DNA of 64,000 bases from Rhodomicrobium vannielii ATCC 17100 (GTDB lineage: Bacteria > Pseudomonadota > Alphaproteobacteria > Rhizobiales > Rhodomicrobiaceae), in assembly GCF_000166055.1 (NCBI RefSeq), contig NC_014664.1:3627501-3691500 (forward strand). Direction: 5' to 3'. Under the pieces are notes generated by a model, which was not told where the DNA came from, did no database searches, and saw only the letters and a list, made by a program, of their open reading frames with translations. Below, piece after piece: positions 19,213 to 27,600 of the stretch. Position numbers and translations under genes: made by a program. Within the stretch, counting starts at the first letter, position 1; each line of letters opens with the position of its first letter.

Positions 19213-19429
19213 GAGAGGGTAGGCAAGGGCCAGGTTGGTTGCGAGGCGGAACGCTGCCGTTTCCCTGCAAGGCGACGGTGCGACATTTCAACATAGCATT
19301 GATGAGCGCAGAATGTGACCAGCCGATGATGGCGTCGTAGGCTTGCCCGCATAGCGAATTTGCAACGCCGGGCAAAACTTCGGCGTGTCGGGGTTGGCAC
19401 GAAGCTATTCACCTTCCTATATCGTCAGT

Positions 19430-20062
19430 ATGAAAATCATTGTCTTTGGAGCGACGGGCGGCACGGGCCGCGCAACCGTCGAAAAACTTCTCGCCGACGG
19501 GCACCAGGTGACGGCACTCGTGCGCGATCCGTCGAAATTGCCATCCGACAACGCGCTCACCGTCGTCAAGGGCGATGCGTTGTCCGCCGAGGATGTCGCG
19601 CGCGTGCTTCCGGGCCACGACGTCTGCGTCATCAGCCTCGGAAATTCCCGCAGCACGCAGGGAAGAAAACGCACGATCAACCCGCACATCTGCGAATATG
19701 GAACGCGCAATATTCTCGCGGCCGCCGACCCCGGCTTGCGGCTGATCGCGGTGACAGCCTTCGGCATCGGCGACACGCGGGACAAAAAATCGTTCCTGTT
19801 TTCCATCGCCGCGGCGCTGTTCATGCGGGCAATCCTCGCCGACAAGGAAAAGCAGGAAGCCGCGATCAAGGCAGCGCCGAACGATTTCGTTCTGGTTCAG
19901 CCCGTGGGACTGACGAATGGCCCAGCGACCGGAGATTATCTCGCGAGCACGGACCGAAAGGCGCGCAAGATGACCGTCTCGCGCGCGGACGTCGCCGACT
20001 TCATCGCGAAGGAAATCGCCTCGCCCGAGCATCACCGGCAGACGGTGGCCCTATCCGGCTAG
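19430..20062 (+). CDS. NAD(P)-binding Rossmann protein (NmrA/atypical SDR)
   Basis: 210 residues from the ATG at 19430. It starts with the dinucleotide-binding strand and loop MKIIVFGATGGTGRATVEKL, and VTALVRDPSKL gives the second strand typical of NmrA-like or NAD(P)H-binding atypical SDR proteins. No YxxxK active site is evident, so it may be a redox sensor or a reductase acting on an unknown substrate. Convergent with the DUF1428 gene 19 bases away. Confidence 0.8.
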   Translation: MKIIVFGATGGTGRATVEKLLADGHQVTALVRDPSKLPSDNALTVVKGDALSAEDVARVLPGHDVCVISLGNSRSTQGRKRTINPHICEYGTRNILAAADPGLRLIAVTAFGIGDTRDKKSFLFSIAAALFMRAILADKEKQEAAIKAAPNDFVLVQPVGLTNGPATGDYLASTDRKARKMTVSRADVADFIAKEIASPEHHRQTVALSG

Positions 20063-20080
20063 GCGCGCGGCCTGGGTCGA

Positions 20081-20431
20081 TCAAACGTCGAGGATCTTTC
20101 TGAAACCGCCGAAAATCATGCGCATTCCATCGAAAGGCATCTCGCCGATCTGCTGCATGCGCGGATCGGTCCTCATTTTCTCATTTGCGGCATCGCGCGC
20201 TTCTTTGGAGGGATATTCGATCCAGCTGAAGACGATGGCTTCGCCCGGCTCAGCCTTCACCGCCATGCGAAAATCGGTCACCTTGCCGTCCTTGATGTCG
20301 TCCTCCCAGCATTCCACCATCCGCGTTGCGCCGAATTCCTTGAACAGGGGCACGGCGGCCTCCGCCATGGCGAGGTAGGCATCCTTTTTCGACGCCGGAA
20401 CGGCGAGAAGAAAGCCTTCGACATAGGTCAT
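20081..20431 (-). CDS. DUF1428 family protein
   Basis: 116 residues from the ATG at 20431 (AGGAGGAAACAAG just upstream). It matches the YbaA/DUF1428 family: MTYVEGFLLAVPASKK, FGATRMVECWEDDIKDGKVTDF, and EMPFDGMRMIFGGF. Members are small alpha/beta ferredoxin-like-fold proteins of unknown function. A composite palindromic repeat starts about 15 bases upstream of the start codon and occupies its promoter region. Confidence 0.9.
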   Translation of the reverse strand: MTYVEGFLLAVPASKKDAYLAMAEAAVPLFKEFGATRMVECWEDDIKDGKVTDFRMAVKAEPGEAIVFSWIEYPSKEARDAANEKMRTDPRMQQIGEMPFDGMRMIFGGFRKILDV

Positions 20432-20445
20432 CTTGTTTCCTCCTG

Positions 20446-20608
20446 GTGGTCCGATTCCGACATTTGCATCCCTTGCGGCACCCCTCGCGAGCAAATGTCG
20501 GAATCGCAAGGACCAGTCGTTACTTTTTGATCAGGTGGAGCTTTTGAATTTGGTATTCGAGCGCGACCTCACGGCGACCGGATCTCAAGTGTCAAATTCG
20601 CTCCACTT
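20446..20608. repeat. Composite palindromic repeat (inverted copy)
   Basis: Family B hairpin (TGGTCCGATTCCGACATTTGC and its complement) followed by a family A hairpin ending in a segment complementary to AGTGGAGCGAATTTGACAC. Its reverse complement aligns with 14627-14787 over essentially the full length, with scattered substitutions and small indels. It fills the gap between the divergent DUF1428 and MarR genes. Confidence 0.75.
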
Positions 20609-20650
20609 GGTGACGTTCGGCCGCGTTGGCCAAATCTTGTTGTCTGATAC

Positions 20651-20662
20651 GTTGATATCAAC
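20651..20662. promoter_or_regulatory. Candidate MarR operator
   Basis: A perfect 12-base palindrome, GTTGATATCAAC, 15 bases before the MarR-family start codon. MarR proteins commonly autoregulate through short palindromes at this place. This is inference from position and symmetry. Confidence 0.45.
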
Positions 20663-20676
20663 ATAATGACCCGACC

Positions 20677-21174
20677 ATGTCAAATCACCTCGCCACGCAA
20701 CACTCGGTCCCTTACGACATTACGCTTCTGGTGCGTGACACTTGCCTGTGCCTGCATGCACAGCGCGCGGCGCGCGCGCTTGCCCGGCGGTTCGATGCGG
20801 AGCTGAAAGATACTGGCATCACCAGCGGTCAGTTTTCGCTTCTCATGGCGTTGAACCGTCCCGCGCCGCCGAGGCTCGGCAGTGTCGCGGCGCTGCTCGC
20901 GATGGACCGCACGACGCTCACGGCCAACCTCAAGCCTCTTGAGCGCTCCGGCATGATCGAGGTCTTCCCCGATAATCGCGACCGCCGCACCCGCCTTCTG
21001 CGCATCACGCCGATGGGGCTGGAAGTGCTCGCTCGGGCCGTGCCCGTCTGGCAAAGAACGCATGCGGCGATCGATGCCGAATTGGGCACGCAGCGTGCGG
21101 ATCGCCTTCGCATGGATCTCGACGCGCTATGCGCCCGTGACGTCAGCGAGGGCGGCACGGCAGGATATAAGTGA
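20677..21174 (+). CDS. MarR-family transcriptional regulator
   Basis: 165 residues. The winged helix runs from about residue 45 to 110 (GQFSLLMALNRPAPP, VAALLAMDRTTLTANLKPLERSG, and the wing DNRDRRTRLLRITP). Flanking helices form the dimer interface. The N-terminus carries two Cys (DTCLCLHAQRAAR), a pattern seen in redox- or ligand-sensing members. Possible targets are the divergent DUF1428 gene or itself. The 3' end overlaps the convergent M23-like gene by 32 bases. Confidence 0.9.
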   Translation: MSNHLATQHSVPYDITLLVRDTCLCLHAQRAARALARRFDAELKDTGITSGQFSLLMALNRPAPPRLGSVAALLAMDRTTLTANLKPLERSGMIEVFPDNRDRRTRLLRITPMGLEVLARAVPVWQRTHAAIDAELGTQRADRLRMDLDALCARDVSEGGTAGYK

Positions 21175-21937
21175 ACCCCTTGAAACCGGAATAGTCGGCA
21201 TCGTCGAAGAAGGGAGCGATCTCAACGCGTTTGTCGGCGTGGATTCCTCGATGTCGCCCGAGCATATATAGCGGGTCGATCAACTCGGCCGTCTTGTTGA
21301 GGAAGTATTTCAAGCCGTTCGATTTCTCGACCCACTCGATCTCATCGGGATCGTCCACCTCGTAGATCTCCCAATGGACTTCCGGCAGATAGATCCTGTT
21401 GCTTCCCGGTGTGGTCACGCGGCCGATCACCTGCCCGCGCTCGATCCTGTCTCCCTCCTGAAGCCGTTTGACTTCATTCCAGCGAAGATGGTCGAACTCG
21501 GAATAATAGTAGGGAGCGCCGCCGGACATGTTCAGATCCTCGCGGCTATGCAAAATGAGGAGCGACGCTTCCTGACCCCAACCGAAATTGGTCTTCCAGG
21601 CAGCCACGACCCGACCGGGCCCGGGAGCATGAATTGTATCGCCGAGCTTGCCGCCATCGACGCCCGAATGCGCCTCGGAGCGGCGCGTCCCGTCGACATC
21701 GATCCAGCTCGCGTAGAGCGAGGTAAGCTGCGAGCAAACGAAGCCGCCCGGGTAGGCGGGCTTTAGCCCGGTCGGCTTTAGGCCGATCCCTTTGATAGTC
21801 GCCTCTTCTGTATCCGCTGTCGCTGCCATGATTGGCGTTATAACAAGGGCGAGCAAAAAAAGCGTTGCCTTGCAGATCGATAGCCGTTCTGGCGTGCTCG
21901 GCCGGAACTGATCATTTGCTTTCCCGATGTTCAGCAT
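21143..21937 (-). CDS. M23/LytM-like peptidase domain protein, exported
   Basis: 264 residues with a hydrophobic segment (ATLFLLALVITPIMAATA) after about 22 residues, a signal peptide or anchor. The LytM fold is indicated by SEAHSGVDGGKLGDTIHAPGPGRVVAAW (zinc ligands His and Asp in H-x3-D), SEFDHLRW and VHWEIY. The final HxH motif of active M23 peptidases reads E-V-H, so the zinc-binding His is kept but the catalytic-base position is Glu. It may be an altered or inactive cell-wall peptidase. Convergent with marR. Confidence 0.75.
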   Translation of the reverse strand: MLNIGKANDQFRPSTPERLSICKATLFLLALVITPIMAATADTEEATIKGIGLKPTGLKPAYPGGFVCSQLTSLYASWIDVDGTRRSEAHSGVDGGKLGDTIHAPGPGRVVAAWKTNFGWGQEASLLILHSREDLNMSGGAPYYYSEFDHLRWNEVKRLQEGDRIERGQVIGRVTTPGSNRIYLPEVHWEIYEVDDPDEIEWVEKSNGLKYFLNKTAELIDPLYMLGRHRGIHADKRVEIAPFFDDADYSGFKGFTYILPCRPR

Positions 21938-22224
21938 GTTTCGGTCAGTCCAGATGCTTGCAGGCCACCTTACCGCTAGGCCGCCCGGCAGCTAAGGCGG
22001 CGAACTGGATAATGCCTCACGCCCCTTTCAAAATTGTCGCCCGTAGCAGCATTCGCATTTCATTACCGGACGCCCCCCGTATGCGCAGTCTCAAAGCGAG
22101 ATATTGACAATTTTACAACTATGCCGGGTTATCATGAGGATAATAACTACCTTTGATTGTGGATTGCGGGCGAATCGCGGCTTTCTTTCCTTGCAAAGCA
22201 AACGGTGGGAACGGGGATATTTGC

Positions 22225-23028
22225 ATGAAGAACTTTTCGCCGGCGGCTGTCTTTGCCCTGCCGCTTATTCTCTCCCTCAACCCGGCGATAGCGCAGGGTA
22301 CAGATGATGAGGCTCCGCCAATATCTGCTGCGCTGTGGCAAGGTACAGACATCGCCAACCGTTCGACTGCTGTCTGGGCAGGTGGCGCATACGCCGTCAA
22401 CAACGATTTGACGACACACGGCTTCATGCTGCGCGCCGATGCCGAATACAATGAATACAGCTATTTCACCAATGACCTCGGGAAGGTCAACGGCAAGGAA
22501 TGGCAAGGCGACGTGATGCTCGGCTATCAGCTGGTCTACACGACTTTTTCGGCGGGACTGTATCTCGGTGTCGATTTCCGTGACGATCACCTCAGTCCGC
22601 GCGACCTCTCGAACAGCGTGAGAGGCAATGAGGTCGGCTTCAAGGTCGACGCCGATTTCGAGACGGAAACGGAACTTCCGTATTATTTCGGCGCGGACGG
22701 TTACTACTCCACCGCCTTCTATAGTTACCTCGCGCGCGGTCGCGTCGGCGTCAAGGTGATTGAGGAACTTGATGCCAACTTCAAGCAGATCTTCGTCGGC
22801 GCCGAAGGGTACGCGCTCGGCAACGAGGAAAGCGACGCCCAGCGTGCAGGCGGCTTCCTGAAGTTCGAGCTTTCCAATCTCCTCGTTCGAACTGCGTCGA
22901 TCACGCTGTCCGGCGGCTACCAATTCGTGAATGGCAACGACAACGGGACGGGAACCACGTCCACCTCAACGGCCGGTGGCGAAGGCGGCTACGGAATGAT
23001 CGAATTCAAATATCTCTTCCGTCCGTAA
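22225..23028 (+). CDS. BcsS-like outer-membrane protein
   Basis: 267 residues from the ATG at 22225. Signal peptide FSPAAVFALPLILSLNPAIAQ. The mature part has alternating beta-barrel-type strands with aromatic girdles (WAGGAYAVNNDLTTHGFMLRA, WQGDVMLGYQLVY) and a terminal GMIEFKYLFRP ending in an aromatic-rich strand. This matches the alphaproteobacterial cellulose biosynthesis protein BcsS family. No bcsA or bcsB genes are in the window, so its link to cellulose is by family only. The 287-base upstream gap shows no gene. Confidence 0.65.
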   Translation: MKNFSPAAVFALPLILSLNPAIAQGTDDEAPPISAALWQGTDIANRSTAVWAGGAYAVNNDLTTHGFMLRADAEYNEYSYFTNDLGKVNGKEWQGDVMLGYQLVYTTFSAGLYLGVDFRDDHLSPRDLSNSVRGNEVGFKVDADFETETELPYYFGADGYYSTAFYSYLARGRVGVKVIEELDANFKQIFVGAEGYALGNEESDAQRAGGFLKFELSNLLVRTASITLSGGYQFVNGNDNGTGTTSTSTAGGEGGYGMIEFKYLFRP

Positions 23029-23167
23029 GCGACAGGGTGCGTCGCTTCAACCGGAATCCCCAGCGCGGAACGACGTTCCCCGACTATCGAAGGCAAGCAT
23101 CCAGATTGCGGGCGACATTTCATCTTGACGGATGAAGAGTGCGTCGCGTTGAACAGAAGGCAAGCTC

Positions 23168-23704
23168 ATGCGCTTATCCGTCAAAGCACTCCTTTTATCC
23201 TCATTTCTCGTCGCGCCGAGTAGCGCATTGCTGGCCCAGACCGCCGATTACGATCTCTGCCGGGACGATGAGTCCGAGGCTGGGCTTAGAATTGCCGCCT
23301 GCTCCCGTGTGATAGACGATACCAAGATGCCACAGGATTTTCGCGCCGATGCGTATCTCAATCGCGGCGAAGCCTTGGCCGATAAGGGCGATTTCGACGC
23401 CGCCATCGCCGACGAGACTATCGCGCTGAAGATCAAGCCCAACTTCGCCGAGGCGCATAATCTGCGCGCCTGGATCTACTTCAAGGCCGGCAAGTCACGC
23501 GAAGGGCTGCCGGACGCGGAGCGAGCCGTCACTTTGGCACCGTTGGACGCCCATGCGCTCGACACGCGCGCCCATATCTACGAGGCGCTCGGCCGAAAGG
23601 AAGAGGCGCTGGCCGATTATCGCAGGGCGCTGTCGATCGATGCGGACTTGACCGAAAGCAAGGACGGCGTAGCGCGCTTGCTGGCAGCTCGCCCCGCACT
23701 TTGA
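23168..23704 (+). CDS. TPR-repeat protein, periplasmic
   Basis: 178 residues with an N-terminal signal peptide (KALLLSSFLVAPSSALLAQ). Three or four tetratricopeptide repeats follow (AYLNRGEALADKGDFDAAIAD, AHNLRAWIYFKAGKSREGL, ALDTRAHIYEALGRKEEAL). Two cysteines near residues 30-45 (DLCRDDESEAGLRIAACSRVI) form the pattern of periplasmic TPR proteins with a likely disulphide. It would act as a protein-interaction scaffold; the partner is unknown. The next gene begins six bases later. Confidence 0.85.
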   Translation: MRLSVKALLLSSFLVAPSSALLAQTADYDLCRDDESEAGLRIAACSRVIDDTKMPQDFRADAYLNRGEALADKGDFDAAIADETIALKIKPNFAEAHNLRAWIYFKAGKSREGLPDAERAVTLAPLDAHALDTRAHIYEALGRKEEALADYRRALSIDADLTESKDGVARLLAARPAL

Positions 23705-23709
23705 CAACG

Positions 23710-24627
23710 ATGGACGGCTTTTCGCAGTCGTCCGAGCCGATGGACGCCTCTCACGATCTGGCCGGGATAAGCGCGCCGCTTGGCGCGTTTTTCATTTCGC
23801 TTCAGTCGGGCCGGATCGTTTCGGAACAGCCGGTTGAAGCGGCAGGCAGCCCCCGGCGCATTATTTGCGTTCTGATACCGCAAGACGCGCGTCATGGTCT
23901 CGCTGCGTCTCTCTCATCCTGCCTCGACGCGAAAGACCTTCGCGACATCGGACGCTACAAGAAGCGCGAGCGGCAACTCGGCATGGCGGCCGCACGCGTC
24001 GCGCTCAAGGCTTCTCTCCATGATCTGGCACGTCAGCGCCTTCCCGCCGATGTCGCGCTCGGAAAGACCGGGCACGGAAGGCCGGTGGTTGCGCGCCCCC
24101 AAGGCTTTTATATAAGCATCTCTCACACCGAAGGCATCGATGCGGTTGCTCTTGCCAAGGGGATCAACCTTGGCCTCGACGTAGAGGCCGCCAACATCGC
24201 TCCCGCAGAGACCATGCTTGCGGCCTTTCTTCCGCGAAGCGAAATCCTGACGCTTCGAGAAGTCGGCGCCGATCTGAGGCATGATCGCTTTCTCAAGCTG
24301 TGGACCGTGAAGGAGGCGCTTGCCAAGCTCACCGGCGAAGGGCTGAGCGAAACCGTTTCCGGCTGCGAAGTGCCGGATCACGACGGGGCGTTTCTTCATG
24401 CCGAGGCTGACGGCCACCGTTGCGTCGTCTACTCCGCGCGTATCGCCGATCTGACAGGCGGGCGCGAGCGTGGCCGTCTGGCGCTGGCCATCGACGCGCG
24501 TTGCCGCGACGGAGAGGACATCGTCCGGCTTGAATTTCGCATGGCGCTTCGCACCGCCGGGCGAACTGCGGAGGATAGCCTGAACCAGCGCATTCAATCT
24601 GCGGCTGAGATGAAGCCCGCCCTTTGA
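23710..24627 (+). CDS. 4'-phosphopantetheinyl transferase (Sfp type)
   Basis: Moves phosphopantetheine from CoA to the carrier-domain serine of synthetases. About 305 residues from the ATG at 23710 (a TTG three codons earlier overlaps the preceding stop). The Sfp-type magnesium and catalytic motifs are present: FYISISHTEGIDAVAL, INLGLDVEAAN and FLKLWTVKEALAKLTGEGL. The gene is convergent with, and 41 bases from, the large A-T synthetase whose carrier Ser needs this modification, so the two probably form a functional pair. Confidence 0.92.
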   Translation: MDGFSQSSEPMDASHDLAGISAPLGAFFISLQSGRIVSEQPVEAAGSPRRIICVLIPQDARHGLAASLSSCLDAKDLRDIGRYKKRERQLGMAAARVALKASLHDLARQRLPADVALGKTGHGRPVVARPQGFYISISHTEGIDAVALAKGINLGLDVEAANIAPAETMLAAFLPRSEILTLREVGADLRHDRFLKLWTVKEALAKLTGEGLSETVSGCEVPDHDGAFLHAEADGHRCVVYSARIADLTGGRERGRLALAIDARCRDGEDIVRLEFRMALRTAGRTAEDSLNQRIQSAAEMKPAL

Positions 24628-24668
24628 GGTGAAGGCGGCCTCCCGATCCTTTCCAATGCGGTAAGCCG

Positions 24669-27600
24669 TCAAGCGGCGTTCGCATGCTCAAGGCTACGCT
24701 CGGCCGACACGCCACCGCCTTTCGTCTCAAGAACCGGCAGGCGTTTCAGCGCGTCCGCCCGAGCGACTGGTGAGGCCGGAATGCCAACCGAATACGATCC
24801 CGGCGCCAGCGTTTCGCCCTTCATCAGCACCGACAGTGGCCCAAGCACCGCGCCCCGTTCCATGGACGTGCTGTAGAGCACAACGGCCATGTTCCCGACG
24901 GTGCACCCTTCGCCGATCACGAGTTTATCAGCCTTCATCACGCGATCTTCGAAAAGGTGGGTCTGGACGGTCGCGCCCAGGTTGAGGGCAGCATGGTCGC
25001 GGATCTCCACGAGGTCGAATTCGGAGAAGAGGGTTGTGTCCACGAACACCCAGCGGCCCACCTTGCAGCCGAACAGCCCGAGGCATGGCCCCGCATACGG
25101 CGTCCCGAGAACCGGCTCCATGATGTTGGCCGCAAGCGTCTCGAATACGCCGTTTATCACCTCCGTGAACCACACGTAGCTCGACCACAGCGGCTTGATC
25201 ACGGGATGGAACGTCCCGCGCAGCGCCACCTTCACTGCGGCGGCTGCGAACAGCAACCCCAGCGCCGACGCGAAGGAAAGCAGCGGACTGAACAGGACTG
25301 TTTCTTCGAGGGAGTGCGAGTTGCGGATGGCAATCAGCGCATAGCAGAATGCGACAAGGGCCGCGCCGGAGAGCCATCCCGGCAGGCAGATGCGTAGGAA
25401 GTCGACGCAAGCGCGCGCGAACACCATCGAACGCGACGGCTTGTAGGTTTTCGAGTCCGCGAAAGCGCAGCTTGGCTGGACCACGGGCGAGGGCAATTCG
25501 AAACCCGGCGAGCCAAGCCAGCGGCTGTTGGCCTCCAGCGGCTCTTTCGTCTGCGGCGGTGTCGACAGGACGCCGACGAGGCTGTCGTCGCCGATCGTTG
25601 CGCCGCCGGGGACGAAGGCGCTGTTGCCGACGAAGGTCCGCGCGCCGATGTTCACCGCCTCGATCGACAGCGCACCGCGATGGATGCGAGCGCCTCCCAC
25701 GATGCAGGCATCCGCCAGAAAGCTTCCGCCCTTCACTGTTAGGAGGTCGGGCGTAAACTGCATTACCGTCGATACCTCGACGCCCTTGCCGATCTTCGCG
25801 CCCAGCAGCCGCAGGACGGCCGGAAAGAACAGCGTTGAATAGAGCGGCTGAAGGATTTCGCGCGTGTTGTTCAGGAGATAGCTCAGGAACCAGTGCCGCA
25901 GATAGGTCAGGCTGCGCACCGAATATGTTCCGGGCCGTATCCTCCTCAGCACGACACGCTTCATCAGCACGGCGCAGGCGATGTACCACGCGACCGCGAG
26001 CGGCACCGCCACGAGAAGCGCGACAGCGCCGGCATAAACCCCGTAGTTGATGAGGACGAGGGCCACGAGAGCGATCGGCGGAAGCAGCGCGACGATCAGG
26101 AAATAGCCCATGACATAGACGAGGGCGAGATGGATCAGTCCCCACACCGCCTCGCCGCCACGGCGCGCCGTATTGGCCGGCGGCAGGTCGAAGTCGGCCG
26201 AAGCCGCAGGCACGCCGCGCAACTTCATGTCGGGCTGAAGGCGCGCGCCATCAGTGAGGAGGGACATGTCGTCGAGCGCGGAACCCGCCGCCATCTCGAC
26301 ATTGAGGCCAAGCGCGCAGTGCTGACCGATGAAGCAGTTTTCCCCGATGGTGATAGGCGCGATGACGAGCATTCCGTCTTCAACGCGGCAACCAAGGAAC
26401 TGGGTTTCCGCGCCAATGCAAGCGCCGTCGCCGATGGAGACGAGATCGAAGGCCGAGCAATGCGCCGTCCCGATGACGCAGTTCTTGCCGACGCGCGCTC
26501 CCATCGCGCGAAAATAGAGGCTCATCAGCGGCGAGCCGACGAACATGGACGACCAACTCAGGCTCTGGAACTTGCCCACGAACCACCAGCGGAAATAATA
26601 CAGGCCCCATAGCGGGTAGCGGCCCGGCTTGTATCGGCCAATCACGAGCCATTTCAACACGATGCTCAACGACAGCATGGTCGGCCAGATCAGGAAACCG
26701 GCCGCGGTCAGGATCAGCGCCGCATCCTCGGTTGTGGTCGCGCCTTCATAGGCCGATTTGAGAACGAGCACGGTCAGCGTCACAGGCGCGCTCAGGACGA
26801 GGTAGTAAAGCGCGATCGAAAGCGTTTGCAGCCCCACGCAGAGCCAACGCTCCCAGGGCGAAACGAGTTTGAACGCAAGCAGGCTCGGCAGTTCCTCTTG
26901 CGGACCTTCCCGGGATCGTTCATCGCGCGCTGGTTGCACATGGTCGCCGAGCGCCGCCGCGAGGGCGCGGATCGTGCGGTGCTGGTAGAGGTGGCGCACC
27001 GACACCGACGGCAGTCCGAGGCGCTCGCGCATTTCGGTGGCGACGCGCGCCGCCAGCAGCGAATGACCGCCGAGATCGAGAAAGAAGTCGTCCTCGACCG
27101 ACACCGACGTGACGCCGAGGCACGTCCCCCAGACCTCGGCGATCCCGCGCTCTAGGTCGGTTTCCGGGGCCACGATCTGTTGTTCGCCCTTCAGCAACGT
27201 CTGGGGGAGCGGAAGCTGCCTGCGGTCCACCTTGCCGCTCGTCATCAACGGCAGCGCGTCGATCACATCGAGATACTTCGGAACCATGTATTCCGGCACG
27301 CGACGGCGAAGCAGGTCCGCAAGCTCGACACGGATTTCGCTGGTGATTTCCGCATTCGGCACGATGAATGCGCCAAGCTCCTTGGAGCCGTTCACGTCGA
27401 AGACATTAACCGAAGAGGCCGCGACCTGCGGATGGTCGAGAAGAACGGCTTCGATCTCCGGCAACTCGATCCTGAAGCCGCGAAGCTTGATCTGCCCGTC
27501 GATGCGTCCGAGGAAGTACAGTTCTCCATCGTACCCGAGCCGCACCAGATCGGACGTGCGGTAGAGCCGCCCGCGCGTGCCGGAGATGCGATCGGGCAGG

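Noticed and set aside
17647-19296. 549-codon open frame across tgt and the EamA gene
   Set aside because: Out-of-frame with tgt and antisense to EamA; extremely Arg/His/Glu-rich, and no start or domain support.
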